From: Trujillonella endophytica
GTDB taxonomy: Bacteria > Actinomycetota > Actinomycetes > Mycobacteriales > Geodermatophilaceae
NCBI RefSeq assembly: GCF_019799905.1
Contig: NZ_JABGCI010000001.1
Location: 62,001 to 126,000, forward strand
DNA: 64,000 nucleotides
Direction: 5' to 3'
In this document: piece by piece, positions 43,512-51,417 of the stretch
Numbering within the stretch: position 1 is the first letter of the stretch
Layout of the letters: every line of letters starts with the position of its first letter
The notes under the pieces: generated by a model
Told to the model about the DNA's origin: nothing
The model's input: only the letters and a program-made list of their open reading frames with translations
The model's database searches: none
Translations under genes and position numbers: made by a program

Positions 43512-44108
43512 TCACAGGCTGATCCCGTGCAGCAGCAGGGCGGCCAGTTCGCGGTACGCCGCGGCGTCGGACAGCCCGGTGGCCCGGCCGGTCTCCCCGC
43601 GGCCGATGCGGAACATGAGCGTGGTGACGGTGTCGGCGACCAGCGCGGGGTGCACCTGCCGGAAGCGCCCGGCCGCCACGCCCTCGTCGACCAGCTCGCG
43701 GACCCGGTCGGCGGCCAGCGCGGTGTGCCGCTCGTAGACCGCCCGTGCCGGCTCGAAGCGCTCCAGGTCGCGGCGGAACGCGGGCCCGGCCGGGGCCAGC
43801 GCCTGCGCGACGGCGGTCAGGTAGGCCGTCACCCGCAGCGCCGGGTCGTCCTCGTCGACCGCCTGCGCCTCCACGGCCGCCGCGGCCCGGCGGAAGAAGT
43901 GCCGCACCACCCGCGCGGCGAGCTGTTCCTTGCTCCCGGCCAGCGCGTAGAGGGTGCTCTTGGAGCAGTGCAGCCGCTCCGCCAGGTCGTCCAGCGTGAC
44001 GGAGGCGAACCCCTCGGCGAGGAAGAGCTCCTCCAGCTGGTCGAGCAGCTGGGCCTGGCGGGCGGTGAGCACCCGCTCGCCCGACGTCGTCCACACCTCC
44101 GCGGACAT
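43512..44108 (-). CDS. TetR-family regulator of the adjacent acyl-CoA dehydrogenase
   Basis: A 198-residue TetR protein. The helix-turn-helix reads VTLDDLAERLHCSKSTLYALAGSKEQLAARVV near residues 38-70. The C-terminal part resembles TetR proteins that respond to acyl-CoA-like ligands, but this is not diagnostic. It is divergent from an acyl-CoA dehydrogenase across 93 bp containing a perfect 10-bp-arm inverted repeat, a strong sign that it represses both genes. Confidence 0.87.
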   Translation of the reverse strand: MSAEVWTTSGERVLTARQAQLLDQLEELFLAEGFASVTLDDLAERLHCSKSTLYALAGSKEQLAARVVRHFFRRAAAAVEAQAVDEDDPALRVTAYLTAVAQALAPAGPAFRRDLERFEPARAVYERHTALAADRVRELVDEGVAAGRFRQVHPALVADTVTTLMFRIGRGETGRATGLSDAAAYRELAALLLHGISL

Positions 44109-44150
44109 GCCACCTCCCGGGTTCGGCGCGACAGCATCCTCCAGGACGAC

Positions 44151-44184
44151 GAACAGTACTGGCGTACCGTCGTGAGTACTGTTC
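44151..44184. promoter_or_regulatory. Candidate TetR operator with 10-bp perfect arms
   Basis: GAACAGTACT (44151-44160) and AGTACTGTTC (44175-44184) are perfect reverse complements separated by 14 bp, so half-site centres are 24 bp apart. The arms themselves contain AGTACT palindromes. It lies between divergent tetR and acyl-CoA dehydrogenase genes, 17 bp before the latter's start. Confidence 0.7.
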
Positions 44185-44201
44185 CCCCGCTTGGAGGCCC
44201 C

Positions 44202-45365
44202 GTGCCCGTCGACCGCGAGCTGCCCACCACGGAGGCGGCCGACCTCATCGCGCTGACCCGGGAGATCGCCGACGCCGAGCTGGCGCCGCGGGCCGCGGCG
44301 TACGAACGCGAGGAGCGGTTCCCCCGCGAGGTCTTCACCCTGCTCGGCGAGGCCGGCCTGCTCGGCCTGCCCTTCGGCGAGGACGTCGGTGGCGGCGGCC
44401 AGAGCTACGAGGTCTACCTGCAGGTGGTCGAGGAGCTCGCCGCGCGATGGGCCAGCGTGGCCCTCGGCATCAGCGTGCACACCCTCGCGTGTTTCCCGGT
44501 CGACCGCTTCGGCACCGAGCAGCAACGGCGCGAGTGGCTGCCCGAGATGGTGGGCGGCGGGCTGCTCGGCGCCTACTGCCTCTCCGAGGCGCACGCCGGC
44601 TCCGACCCCGCGGCGATGCGGGCGTCCGCGAAGGCCTCGGCCGACGGCTGGACCGCCTCCGGGGAGAAGGCCTGGGTCACCCACGGCGGGCACGCGGACT
44701 TCTACTCGACGTTCCTCCGGACGCCGGACGACGGGGACCCGGCGATCTCCTGCTTCCACCTCACCCCCGAACTCGCCGGGTTCTCCGCCGCGAAGCCGGA
44801 GGAGAAGATGGGGCTGACCGCCTCCACGACGGCCGCGATCCGGCTGGACGACGTCGCCGTGCCCGCCGACCGGCTGGTGGGCGGGCCCGGGCGCGGCCTG
44901 GGGATGGCCCTCGCTGCCCTCGACTCCGGGCGGCTCGGCGTCAGCGCGGTCGCCGTGGGCCTGGCCCAGTCCGCCCTCGACCTCGCCGTCGCCTACGCCT
45001 GCGAGCGGGAGGCGTTCGGCAGGCGGATCGTCGACCACCAGGGCCTGGCGTTCCTGCTCGCCGACATGGCCGCCGCGGTCGAGTCCTCCCGTGCCACCTA
45101 CCTCGCCGCCGCCCGGCGCAAGGACGCCGGCAAGCCCTACGCCCGGCAGGCCAGCGTCGCCAAGCTCGTCGCCACCGACGCCGCCATGAAGGTGACGACC
45201 GACGCCGTCCAGGTGCTCGGCGGAGCCGGCTACACGCGCGACCACCCGGCCGAGCGGTACATGCGCGAGGCCAAGGTCATGCAGATCTTCGAGGGCACCA
45301 ACCAGATCCAGCGGATGGTGATCGGCCGGCACCTCGCCCGCGAGGCCGTGCCCGCCGCCGGCTGA
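44202..45365 (+). CDS. Acyl-CoA dehydrogenase
   Basis: A 387-residue standard-length flavin dehydrogenase. The FAD region shows AYCLSEAHAGSDPAAM and GEKAWVTHGG; VQVLGGAGYTRDHPAERYMREAKVMQIFEGTNQIQR is the C-terminal signature and includes the catalytic-base Glu (IFEGTN). It oxidises an acyl-CoA, passing electrons to ETF. GGAGG lies five bases before the GTG at 44202. Probably regulated by the divergent TetR. Confidence 0.92.
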   Translation: MPVDRELPTTEAADLIALTREIADAELAPRAAAYEREERFPREVFTLLGEAGLLGLPFGEDVGGGGQSYEVYLQVVEELAARWASVALGISVHTLACFPVDRFGTEQQRREWLPEMVGGGLLGAYCLSEAHAGSDPAAMRASAKASADGWTASGEKAWVTHGGHADFYSTFLRTPDDGDPAISCFHLTPELAGFSAAKPEEKMGLTASTTAAIRLDDVAVPADRLVGGPGRGLGMALAALDSGRLGVSAVAVGLAQSALDLAVAYACEREAFGRRIVDHQGLAFLLADMAAAVESSRATYLAAARRKDAGKPYARQASVAKLVATDAAMKVTTDAVQVLGGAGYTRDHPAERYMREAKVMQIFEGTNQIQRMVIGRHLAREAVPAAG

Positions 45366-45453
45366 GCCGGGCAGGCGGATCCGCGGATGTGCACGCCGGA
45401 GTGGTGACGTCCGTCAGTGGTGGGACGGCGATCGCGGCGGCCAGACTGGGTCC

Positions 45454-45951
45454 ATGCCCGAGCCCCACCTGCGCGCCGCCGACACCGACCGCTCCGCCGT
45501 GGCCGGCCTCCTGGGCGAACACATGGCTGCGGGCCGGCTCACGGTCGCCGAGTACGAGGACCGGCTGGCCCGCGCCTACGCCTCCCGCACCTACGGCGAG
45601 CTGGACGCGCTCACCACCGACCTCCCCCCGCTGCAGCCGGCCCGCGCCTCCGAGCTCGCGCCCACGACACCGGCCGGCGCCACCGTCGCCGGCTCCTTCG
45701 GCCCGGGGCACTGGGCGACCGGCGGCTGGGGCTGGGCGGCCTGGGGCGGCACCCGGGCGGCGGCCTGGACGAGCTGGCTGACCACCGCCGTCGTCGTCAC
45801 CAGCATCTGGCTGATCACCTCGCTGGCCTCCGGCGAGTGGCACTACCCGTGGCCGATCTGGGTGGTCGGCCCGTGGGGCGCGGTCCTGCTCGCGCAGACG
45901 CTGAGCGAGGGACGCGGCGGCACGGGCGGCCGGCGGGAGCTGCCGTCCTGA
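45454..45951 (+). CDS. DUF1707 (SHOCT-like) domain membrane protein
   Basis: A 165-residue protein with an N-terminal DUF1707 domain (LRAADTDRSAVAGLLGEHMAAGRLTVAEYEDRLARAYASRTYGELDALTTDLP) followed by a linker and two hydrophobic segments (TAVVVTSIWLITSLA and PIWVVGPWGAVLLA). Such proteins are common in actinobacteria near membrane-stress genes; function unknown. ATG 45454 is unambiguous. Confidence 0.87.
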   Translation: MPEPHLRAADTDRSAVAGLLGEHMAAGRLTVAEYEDRLARAYASRTYGELDALTTDLPPLQPARASELAPTTPAGATVAGSFGPGHWATGGWGWAAWGGTRAAAWTSWLTTAVVVTSIWLITSLASGEWHYPWPIWVVGPWGAVLLAQTLSEGRGGTGGRRELPS

Positions 45952-46003
45952 GCTCCCGCCGCCGCCCCGTGCGGGCACCCCGTCAGCTCCCTAGGCTCCG
46001 CCC

Positions 46004-46399
46004 ATGACGGTGGTCGTCGGGTACGTGCCGGGCCCGGTCGGGGAGGCCGCACTCGAGGCGGCCCTGGCCGAGGCCGACCGGCGCCGGGAGTCCCTGCTGG
46101 TGGTGAACGTCGGCCTGCCCGACGCGGCCAACGACCCCCGCTTCCTCGACGAGGGCGAGCGGATGCGGCTGGCCGACCGGCTGCTGTTCGCCGGAGCGGC
46201 CTTCGAGATCGAGCAGCTGGTGCGCGGCCGGGACGCCGCCGAGGAGCTGGTGGACGCGGCCGGGCGGGTGGGGGCCAGCGTGGTCGTGATCGGCATGCGG
46301 CGCCGGAGCCCGACCGGGAAGCTGCTGTTCGGCAGCCAGGCCCAGCGGGTCCTGCTGGACGCCGACTGCCCGGTGCTGGCGGTGAAGGTGTCCCGCTGA
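46004..46399 (+). CDS. Universal stress protein (UspA family), copy 1
   Basis: A 131-residue single-domain Usp. The ATP-binding pattern G-2x-G-9x-G(S/T) is present at VVIGMRRRSPTGKLLFGSQAQRVLLDADCPVLAVK. The N-terminus MTVVVGYVPGPVGEAAL is typical. It probably binds ATP and helps in dormancy or stress survival. The next gene is a close tandem duplicate with a nearly identical C-terminal half. Confidence 0.92.
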   Translation: MTVVVGYVPGPVGEAALEAALAEADRRRESLLVVNVGLPDAANDPRFLDEGERMRLADRLLFAGAAFEIEQLVRGRDAAEELVDAAGRVGASVVVIGMRRRSPTGKLLFGSQAQRVLLDADCPVLAVKVSR

Positions 46400-46450
46400 C
46401 GCCGCCTCGCGGGCGACCCGGGGAGCCGCGTCCTCCCTATGCTGCGCCGC

Positions 46451-46846
46451 ATGACCGTCGTCGTCGGCTACACGCCGAGTGCTGAAGGACAGGCCGCGCT
46501 GGACACGGCCCTCGAGGAAGCCGACCGCAGGGGCGAGCCCCTCCACCTGGTCAACGTCGGTGACAGCGACGCCAGCAGGGACCCCAAGTTCCTCGACGAG
46601 GGCGAGGTCGAGCGGCTGCGGGCGCGGCTGCGGGCCGCCGGCGTCGAGTTCCAGATCGAGCAGCTGGTGCGCGGCCGCGACGCCGCCGAGGAGGTCGTGG
46701 ACGCCGCCGAGCGCGTCGGGGCCAGCCTCGTCGTGATCGGCATGCGCCGCCGGAGCCCGACCGGGAAGCTGCTGTTCGGCAGCCAGGCCCAGCGGATCCT
46801 GCTCGACGCCGACTGCCCCGTGCTGGCGGTCAAGGCCACGCGCTGA
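46451..46846 (+). CDS. Universal stress protein (UspA family), copy 2
   Basis: A 131-residue Usp, tandem duplicate of the preceding gene. IEQLVRGRDAAEE and GMRRRSPTGKLLFGSQAQR are identical in both; the N-terminal halves differ more, which suggests separate partners. The ATG at 46451 is chosen to match copy 1; an ATG at 46439 would add four residues. A strong hairpin terminator follows, shared with the convergent tRNA gene. Confidence 0.92.
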   Translation: MTVVVGYTPSAEGQAALDTALEEADRRGEPLHLVNVGDSDASRDPKFLDEGEVERLRARLRAAGVEFQIEQLVRGRDAAEEVVDAAERVGASLVVIGMRRRSPTGKLLFGSQAQRILLDADCPVLAVKATR

Positions 46847-46870
46847 TCCCTGCCGACGACCCCCGGAACG

Positions 46871-46906
46871 ACGACGAGCCGGCCCCTGAGGGGGCCGGCT
46901 CGTCGT
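46871..46906. terminator. Bidirectional terminator, 16-bp perfect stem
   Basis: ACGACGAGCCGGCCCC (46871-46886) pairs perfectly with 46891-46906 around a TGAG loop, between the convergent usp gene and tRNA-Leu. It is among the strongest simple terminators in the window. Confidence 0.85.
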
Positions 46907-46911
46907 GCTGG

Positions 46912-46994
46912 TGGGCAAGGGGGGACTTGAACCCCCACGTCCTCACGGACACACGGACCTGAACCGTGCGCGTCTGCCATTCCGCCACTTGCCC
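46912..46994 (-). tRNA. tRNA-Leu (anticodon CAG)
   Basis: The minus strand folds as a class II tRNA: acceptor GGGCAAG/CTTGCCC with discriminator A, D-arm GCGGAATGGCAGACGC, anticodon stem CACGG/CCGTG with loop TTCAGGT (anticodon CAG, reading CUG), a long variable arm GTCC-GTGA-GGAC, and T-arm GGGGG-TTCAAGT-CCCCC. CCA is not encoded. A leucine tRNA at this place next to fhaA is also seen in mycobacteria. Confidence 0.95.
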
Positions 46995-47159
46995 GGACGC
47001 ACGAGAACACTAGCAGTCGCGGCCGGAGCTCCCGGCCGGGGGTGAGCCGGCGATCCGCCCCCGGGGAGTCGCGCCTTCCTGACCGGTCCGTCGCCGCGTC
47101 CCCGGCTACGATCACCGGTGGACCGGACGTCCGCGTCGAACGAGCCTGGAGGAGCGACT

Positions 47160-47981
47160 GTGGGTGTGCTGCAGCGCTTCGAGCGGCGGCTCGAGGGGAT
47201 GGTCGGGCTGGCCTTCGCCCGCCTGTTCAAGGGCAAGGTCCACCCCGCCGAGATCGCCAAGGCGCTGACCCGCGAGGCCGACGAGCAGCGCTCCGTCATG
47301 GGCGAGGGGCGGGTGCTCGCGCCGAACGTCTTCGACGTCCGGCTGGGGCGCGCGGACTTCGACAACCTGGCCGAGTGGTCCGAGCAGCTGGCCGCGGAGC
47401 TCGCCGACATGGTCGCCGAGCACGTCGCCACCGAGGGCTACCAGCTGTTCGGCGAGGTGCAGGTGCGCCTCGAGCTCGACGAGTCGCTGCCCACCGGCGT
47501 CTTCGAGGTCGGCTCGCACGTGGCCGACCCGGCCCGGCCCGGCTCGCGCGCCGACGCCGTCAGCATCCCCGCCGCTCCCCCGCTGGCCGGCGAGGGCGTG
47601 CCCCCGCTGCCGCCCCTGCGCGGGCGGATGGCGACCGACACCGGCCGCCAGCACCCGTCGTCCGTCGTCGGACGGGCGGGCTCCAAGCCCGGCGTCACGC
47701 ACGTCCTGCTCGTCGACGGGCCGGGCACCCGCCACGAGCTGACCACGGGCCGCAACGTGATCGGCCGCGGCACCGACGCCGACATCCGGCTGCCCGACAC
47801 CGGCGTGAGCCGCAAGCACGTCGACGTGGTGCTCGACGGCGGCACGGCGTTCGTCGAGGACCTCGGCTCCACGAACGGCACGCTGGTCAACGGCCGGCGG
47901 GTCACCCGGCAGGCCCTGGCCGACGGCGACGTCATCCGCATCGGCCACTCCGTGCTCGTCTACCGCCAGGACGGCGCATGA
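47160..47981 (+). CDS. fhaA: FhaA: DUF3662 and FHA domain protein
   Basis: A 273-residue protein with the N-terminal DUF3662 domain (VLQRFERRLEGMVGLAFARLFKGKVHPAEIAKALTREAD) and a C-terminal FHA domain (NVIGRGTDADIRLPDTGVSRKHVDVV, DLGSTNGTLVNGRRV). In mycobacteria FhaA binds phosphorylated MviN and other PknB targets in peptidoglycan synthesis. The linker between domains is shorter than in mycobacterial FhaA. GTG 47160 has GGAGGAG six bases upstream. It starts the fhaA-fhaB-pstP-rodA-pbpA-pknA-pknB cluster. Confidence 0.95.
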   Translation: MGVLQRFERRLEGMVGLAFARLFKGKVHPAEIAKALTREADEQRSVMGEGRVLAPNVFDVRLGRADFDNLAEWSEQLAAELADMVAEHVATEGYQLFGEVQVRLELDESLPTGVFEVGSHVADPARPGSRADAVSIPAAPPLAGEGVPPLPPLRGRMATDTGRQHPSSVVGRAGSKPGVTHVLLVDGPGTRHELTTGRNVIGRGTDADIRLPDTGVSRKHVDVVLDGGTAFVEDLGSTNGTLVNGRRVTRQALADGDVIRIGHSVLVYRQDGA

Positions 47982-48021
47982 GGGGCGAGCCCCGCCCGCG
48001 CGCCGGCGGGGTGGCGACGCC

Positions 48022-48483
48022 GTGACGGCCGAGATCGTCCTGCAGATCTTCCGGTTCGGCTTCCTGCTGCTGCTCTGGTTGTTCATCTTCGCCGCGTTCC
48101 GCGTCGTGCGGGCCGACCTGTTCGGGGGCCGGACGGGCCGGGTGGCGGCCGTTCCGCCGCGGGCCGCCGCTCCCGGCCGGCGCAAGCAGAAGGGACCCAA
48201 GACGCTCGTGGTGACCGCAGGCCCGCTCGCCGGCACCCGGATCACCCTCGGTGACCAGCCCATCCTCATCGGGCGCGCCGACGACTCCACGCTCGTGCTC
48301 ACCGACGACTTCGCCAGCTCCCGGCACGCCCGGCTGACCAACAGGGGCGGCCAGTGGTACGTCGAGGACCTGGGTTCCACCAACGGCACCTTCCTGGACC
48401 AGCAGCGGGTGCAGGGGCCGCTGCTGGTGGCCAACGGCCAGCCGATCCGCATCGGCCAGACGGCGCTGGAGCTGCGCTCGTGA
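48022..48483 (+). CDS. fhaB: FhaB/FipA: membrane-anchored FHA protein
   Basis: A 153-residue protein with an N-terminal transmembrane helix (IFRFGFLLLLWLFIFAAFRVV) and a C-terminal FHA domain (ILIGRADDSTLVLTDDFASSRHARLTNRGGQWYVEDLGSTNGTFLD). FhaB links FtsZ and septal proteins to the PknA/PknB circuit in mycobacteria. The GTG at 48022 lies 40 bases after fhaA. Arg and Ser in the SSRH motif and the Asn of TNGT are the phosphothreonine-binding residues. Confidence 0.95.
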   Translation: MTAEIVLQIFRFGFLLLLWLFIFAAFRVVRADLFGGRTGRVAAVPPRAAAPGRRKQKGPKTLVVTAGPLAGTRITLGDQPILIGRADDSTLVLTDDFASSRHARLTNRGGQWYVEDLGSTNGTFLDQQRVQGPLLVANGQPIRIGQTALELRS

Positions 48484-48559
48484 GCGGCTCCCTGACCGAA
48501 CCGGCTCTGCCGGGCGGGAGCGGACCCACGGGCTCCGACGCCGAGGGGGGCCGGCTCCG

Positions 48560-49981
48560 ATGACCCTCGTACTGCGCTACGCGGCCCGCTCCGACCGCGG
48601 CCTGGTCCGCGGCAACAACCAGGACTCCGTCTACGCCGGCCCCCGCCTGCTCGCCGTCGCCGACGGCATGGGCGGGCACGCCGCCGGCGACGTGGCCAGC
48701 AAGGTCGTCATCGCGGCCCTGGAGCACCTCGACGAGGACGCCCCGCCCAGCGACATGCTGCAGGCCCTGCGTGCCGCCGTCTTCGACGGCAGCGAGCACC
48801 TGCGCGAGGTGATCCGCGAGTCGCCGCAGCTGGAGGGCATGGGCACCACGCTCACCGCCGTCCTGTTCGCCGGCGGCCGGCTCGCGCTGTGCCACGTGGG
48901 CGACTCGCGCGCCTACCTGCTGCGCGACGGCGGGCTGACCCAGATCACCCACGACGACACGTTCGTGCAGACGCTCATCGACGACGGCCGCATCACGCAG
49001 GAGGAGGCCAACCACCACCCGCAGCGCTCGCTGCTGCTGCGGGCGCTGAACGGCCAGGACGTCGACCCCGACCTCTCCATGCGCGAGGCGCGCGCCGGCG
49101 ACCGCTACCTGCTGTGCTCCGACGGCCTGTCCGGCGTGGTGAGCGAGGAGACGATCGCCAACACCCTCCTGGACCCCGACCCGCAGACCTGCGCGGACCG
49201 GCTGATCGAGCTGGCGCTGCGCAGCGGCGGCCCCGACAACATCACGGTCATCGTCGCCGACGTGGTCGAGGACGACGGTTCCGGCGTGCTCTTCGAGCCG
49301 GTCGTGGACGGCGCCGCCGGGGCGAACGTCGGGCAGCGCGCGGTCGATCCCGGCTCCGCGGCGGGCCGGGCAGCCCTCGCCGACCCCCCGCCGACCCCGC
49401 CCCCGACCGCCCCCATGGCCGCCGCCCCGCCGCGGGACCGGCGGCGCGGCCGCCGCCGCTGGTGGTTCGCGCTCGCGGCGCTCGTCGTGCTCGCCGGTGC
49501 CGGGGTCGGTGCCTACGCGTGGGTCCTCGACCACTGGTTCGTCGGCGTGGACGAGGACTCGGAGACCGTCGCCGTGTTCCGCGGCATCAACGCCTCGGTG
49601 CTGGGCGTGGACCTGTACCGCGAGGAGACCGACAGCGGGATCGCCGTCGCCGACCTCAGCCAGTACCTGCGCGGCAAGGTCACCGAGGGGATCACCGTCG
49701 ACGACCGGCAGGCGGCCGACGACCGCGTGGAGATGCTGCGCGAGGAGTCGCTCCCCCAGTGCGCGGAGGAGCGGGAGGAGCCCGCGCCCAGCACCAGCGA
49801 GGCGCCGGCGACGCCGTCCCCGCTCGCCCCGGACGCGCCCCTGGGCGCGCCGAACGGGTCCCCGGACCCGTTCGGCACGAGCACGCCCACGACCTCCGCC
49901 GCCCCCACGACCTCCGCGTCCACGACCTCCGCGTCCTCCTCGTCGTCCGGCACGGGACAGGACTGCCGGGAGGCGGAGTGA
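48560..49981 (+). CDS. pstP: PstP: PP2C-type Ser/Thr phosphatase
   Basis: A 473-residue membrane phosphatase that reverses PknA/PknB phosphorylation. PP2C motifs are RSDRGLVRGNNQDS, VADGMGGHAAGDVAS, GTTLTAV, HVGDSRAYLLRDG, LLCSDGLSGVV and GGPDNITVIVADVV, including the metal-binding Asp residues. One transmembrane helix near residues 296-318 (WWFALAALVVLAGAGVGAYAW) precedes an extracellular part and a Ser/Thr/Pro-rich tail. The stop TGA overlaps the rodA ATG. Confidence 0.95.
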   Translation: MTLVLRYAARSDRGLVRGNNQDSVYAGPRLLAVADGMGGHAAGDVASKVVIAALEHLDEDAPPSDMLQALRAAVFDGSEHLREVIRESPQLEGMGTTLTAVLFAGGRLALCHVGDSRAYLLRDGGLTQITHDDTFVQTLIDDGRITQEEANHHPQRSLLLRALNGQDVDPDLSMREARAGDRYLLCSDGLSGVVSEETIANTLLDPDPQTCADRLIELALRSGGPDNITVIVADVVEDDGSGVLFEPVVDGAAGANVGQRAVDPGSAAGRAALADPPPTPPPTAPMAAAPPRDRRRGRRRWWFALAALVVLAGAGVGAYAWVLDHWFVGVDEDSETVAVFRGINASVLGVDLYREETDSGIAVADLSQYLRGKVTEGITVDDRQAADDRVEMLREESLPQCAEEREEPAPSTSEAPATPSPLAPDAPLGAPNGSPDPFGTSTPTTSAAPTTSASTTSASSSSSGTGQDCREAE

Positions 49982-51417
49982 TGGCCGGCCCGTCCACCGA
50001 CCCGCGGTCGGCCGGAGCGGGCGGTTCGCCGGACCCGGTCCCGACCAGGCGCGGGACCGAGCTGGTCATGCTCGCCTTCGCCGTCGTCATCACGCTCGCG
50101 GCCCAGTCCGTCGTCGACATCACGCTGACCGGGTCGCTGCGCCCGGAACTGGCCACCTTCGGGGGCTGGTTCACGGCCCTGTGGGCCGTGATGCACCTCG
50201 TCGTGCGGAAGTTCGCCCCGTACGCCGACCCGCTGCTGCTGCCGGCGGTGGCGCTGCTCAGCGGCCTCGGGCTGACGATGATCCACCGGCTGGACCTCGC
50301 CGGTGACCAGGTCGGGGCCACCGCGACCCGGGAGGACGCGCCCGTCCAGCTGGTCTGGGCGACGCTCGGGGTGGCGCTGTTCGTCGCGGTCCTGCTCGTC
50401 GTCCGCGACCACCGGCTGCTGTCCCGGTTCGCCTACACCCTGGCCCTCATCGGCCTCCTGCTGCTGGCCCTCCCGGCCGTGCTGCCGGCGTCGATCTCGT
50501 CGGTCAACGGCGCCAAGATCTGGATCCGCCTCGCCGGCTTCAGCATCCAGCCCGGTGAGTTCGCCAAGATCTGCCTGATCATCTTCTTCGCCGCGTACCT
50601 GGTGGACAAACGCGACGTCCTCGCCCTGGCCAGCCGGCGGGTGATGGGGCTCGAGGTCCCCCGCGCGCGCGACCTCGGCCCGGTGCTCGTCGCCTGGATG
50701 CTGTCGATCCTCGTCCTGGTCTTCGAGCGCGACCTGGGCAGCTCCCTGTTGCTGTTCGGGATCTTCGTCGTGATGCTCTACATCGCCACGGAGCGCTCCA
50801 GCTGGCTGGTGATCGGCGTCGGGCTCTTCGGCGCGGGCGCGTTCCTCGCCTACCAGCTGTTCGGGCACGTGCAGGTCCGCGTCGACACCTGGCTGGACCC
50901 CTTCGCCTACCGCGACACCGGCGGCTTCCAGCTGGTCCAGTCGCTGTTCGGGCTCGGCACCGGCGGCCTGTTCGGGGCGGGCCTCGGCGGCGGGCGCCCC
51001 GACGAGGTGCCGGTGGCCAAGAGCGACTTCATCGCCGCCGCGATCGGCGAGGAGCTCGGGCTGTTCGGCCTGGTCGCGGTGATCGTCGTCTACCTCGTCC
51101 TGGTCGAGCGCGGCCTGCGCAGCTCGCTGATCGTCCGCGACGCCTTCGGCAAGCTGCTCGCCGCCGGGCTGGCGTTCGCCATCGCCTGGCAGGTGTTCGT
51201 CGTCCTCGGCGGGGTCACCGGGCTGCTCCCGCTGACCGGCCTGACGACGCCGTTCGTCGCCTACGGCGGCTCGTCGCTGGTGGCGAACTTCGCCCTCCTG
51301 GCCATCCTCGTGCGGATCAGCGACGCCGCCCGCCGGCCCGCCACCCCGGCCGTCCCGCCGGGCACCCCGCCGCGCGCGACCTTCGTCGACGCGCCCACGG
51401 AGGTGGTCAACCCGTGA
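49981..51417 (+). CDS. rodA: RodA: SEDS peptidoglycan glycosyltransferase
   Basis: A 478-residue SEDS protein with about ten to twelve transmembrane helices. It polymerises lipid II into glycan strands with its partner PbpA. Signature stretches are NGAKIWIRLAGFSIQPGEFAKICLIIF (with the functional Asp/Glu region nearby), FERDLGSSLLLFG, KSDFIAAAIGEELGLFG and TPFVAYGGSSL. ATG 49981 overlaps the pstP stop; the adjacent in-frame GTG at 49978 is an alternative. The end overlaps pbpA (GTGA). Confidence 0.95.
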   Translation: MAGPSTDPRSAGAGGSPDPVPTRRGTELVMLAFAVVITLAAQSVVDITLTGSLRPELATFGGWFTALWAVMHLVVRKFAPYADPLLLPAVALLSGLGLTMIHRLDLAGDQVGATATREDAPVQLVWATLGVALFVAVLLVVRDHRLLSRFAYTLALIGLLLLALPAVLPASISSVNGAKIWIRLAGFSIQPGEFAKICLIIFFAAYLVDKRDVLALASRRVMGLEVPRARDLGPVLVAWMLSILVLVFERDLGSSLLLFGIFVVMLYIATERSSWLVIGVGLFGAGAFLAYQLFGHVQVRVDTWLDPFAYRDTGGFQLVQSLFGLGTGGLFGAGLGGGRPDEVPVAKSDFIAAAIGEELGLFGLVAVIVVYLVLVERGLRSSLIVRDAFGKLLAAGLAFAIAWQVFVVLGGVTGLLPLTGLTTPFVAYGGSSLVANFALLAILVRISDAARRPATPAVPPGTPPRATFVDAPTEVVNP

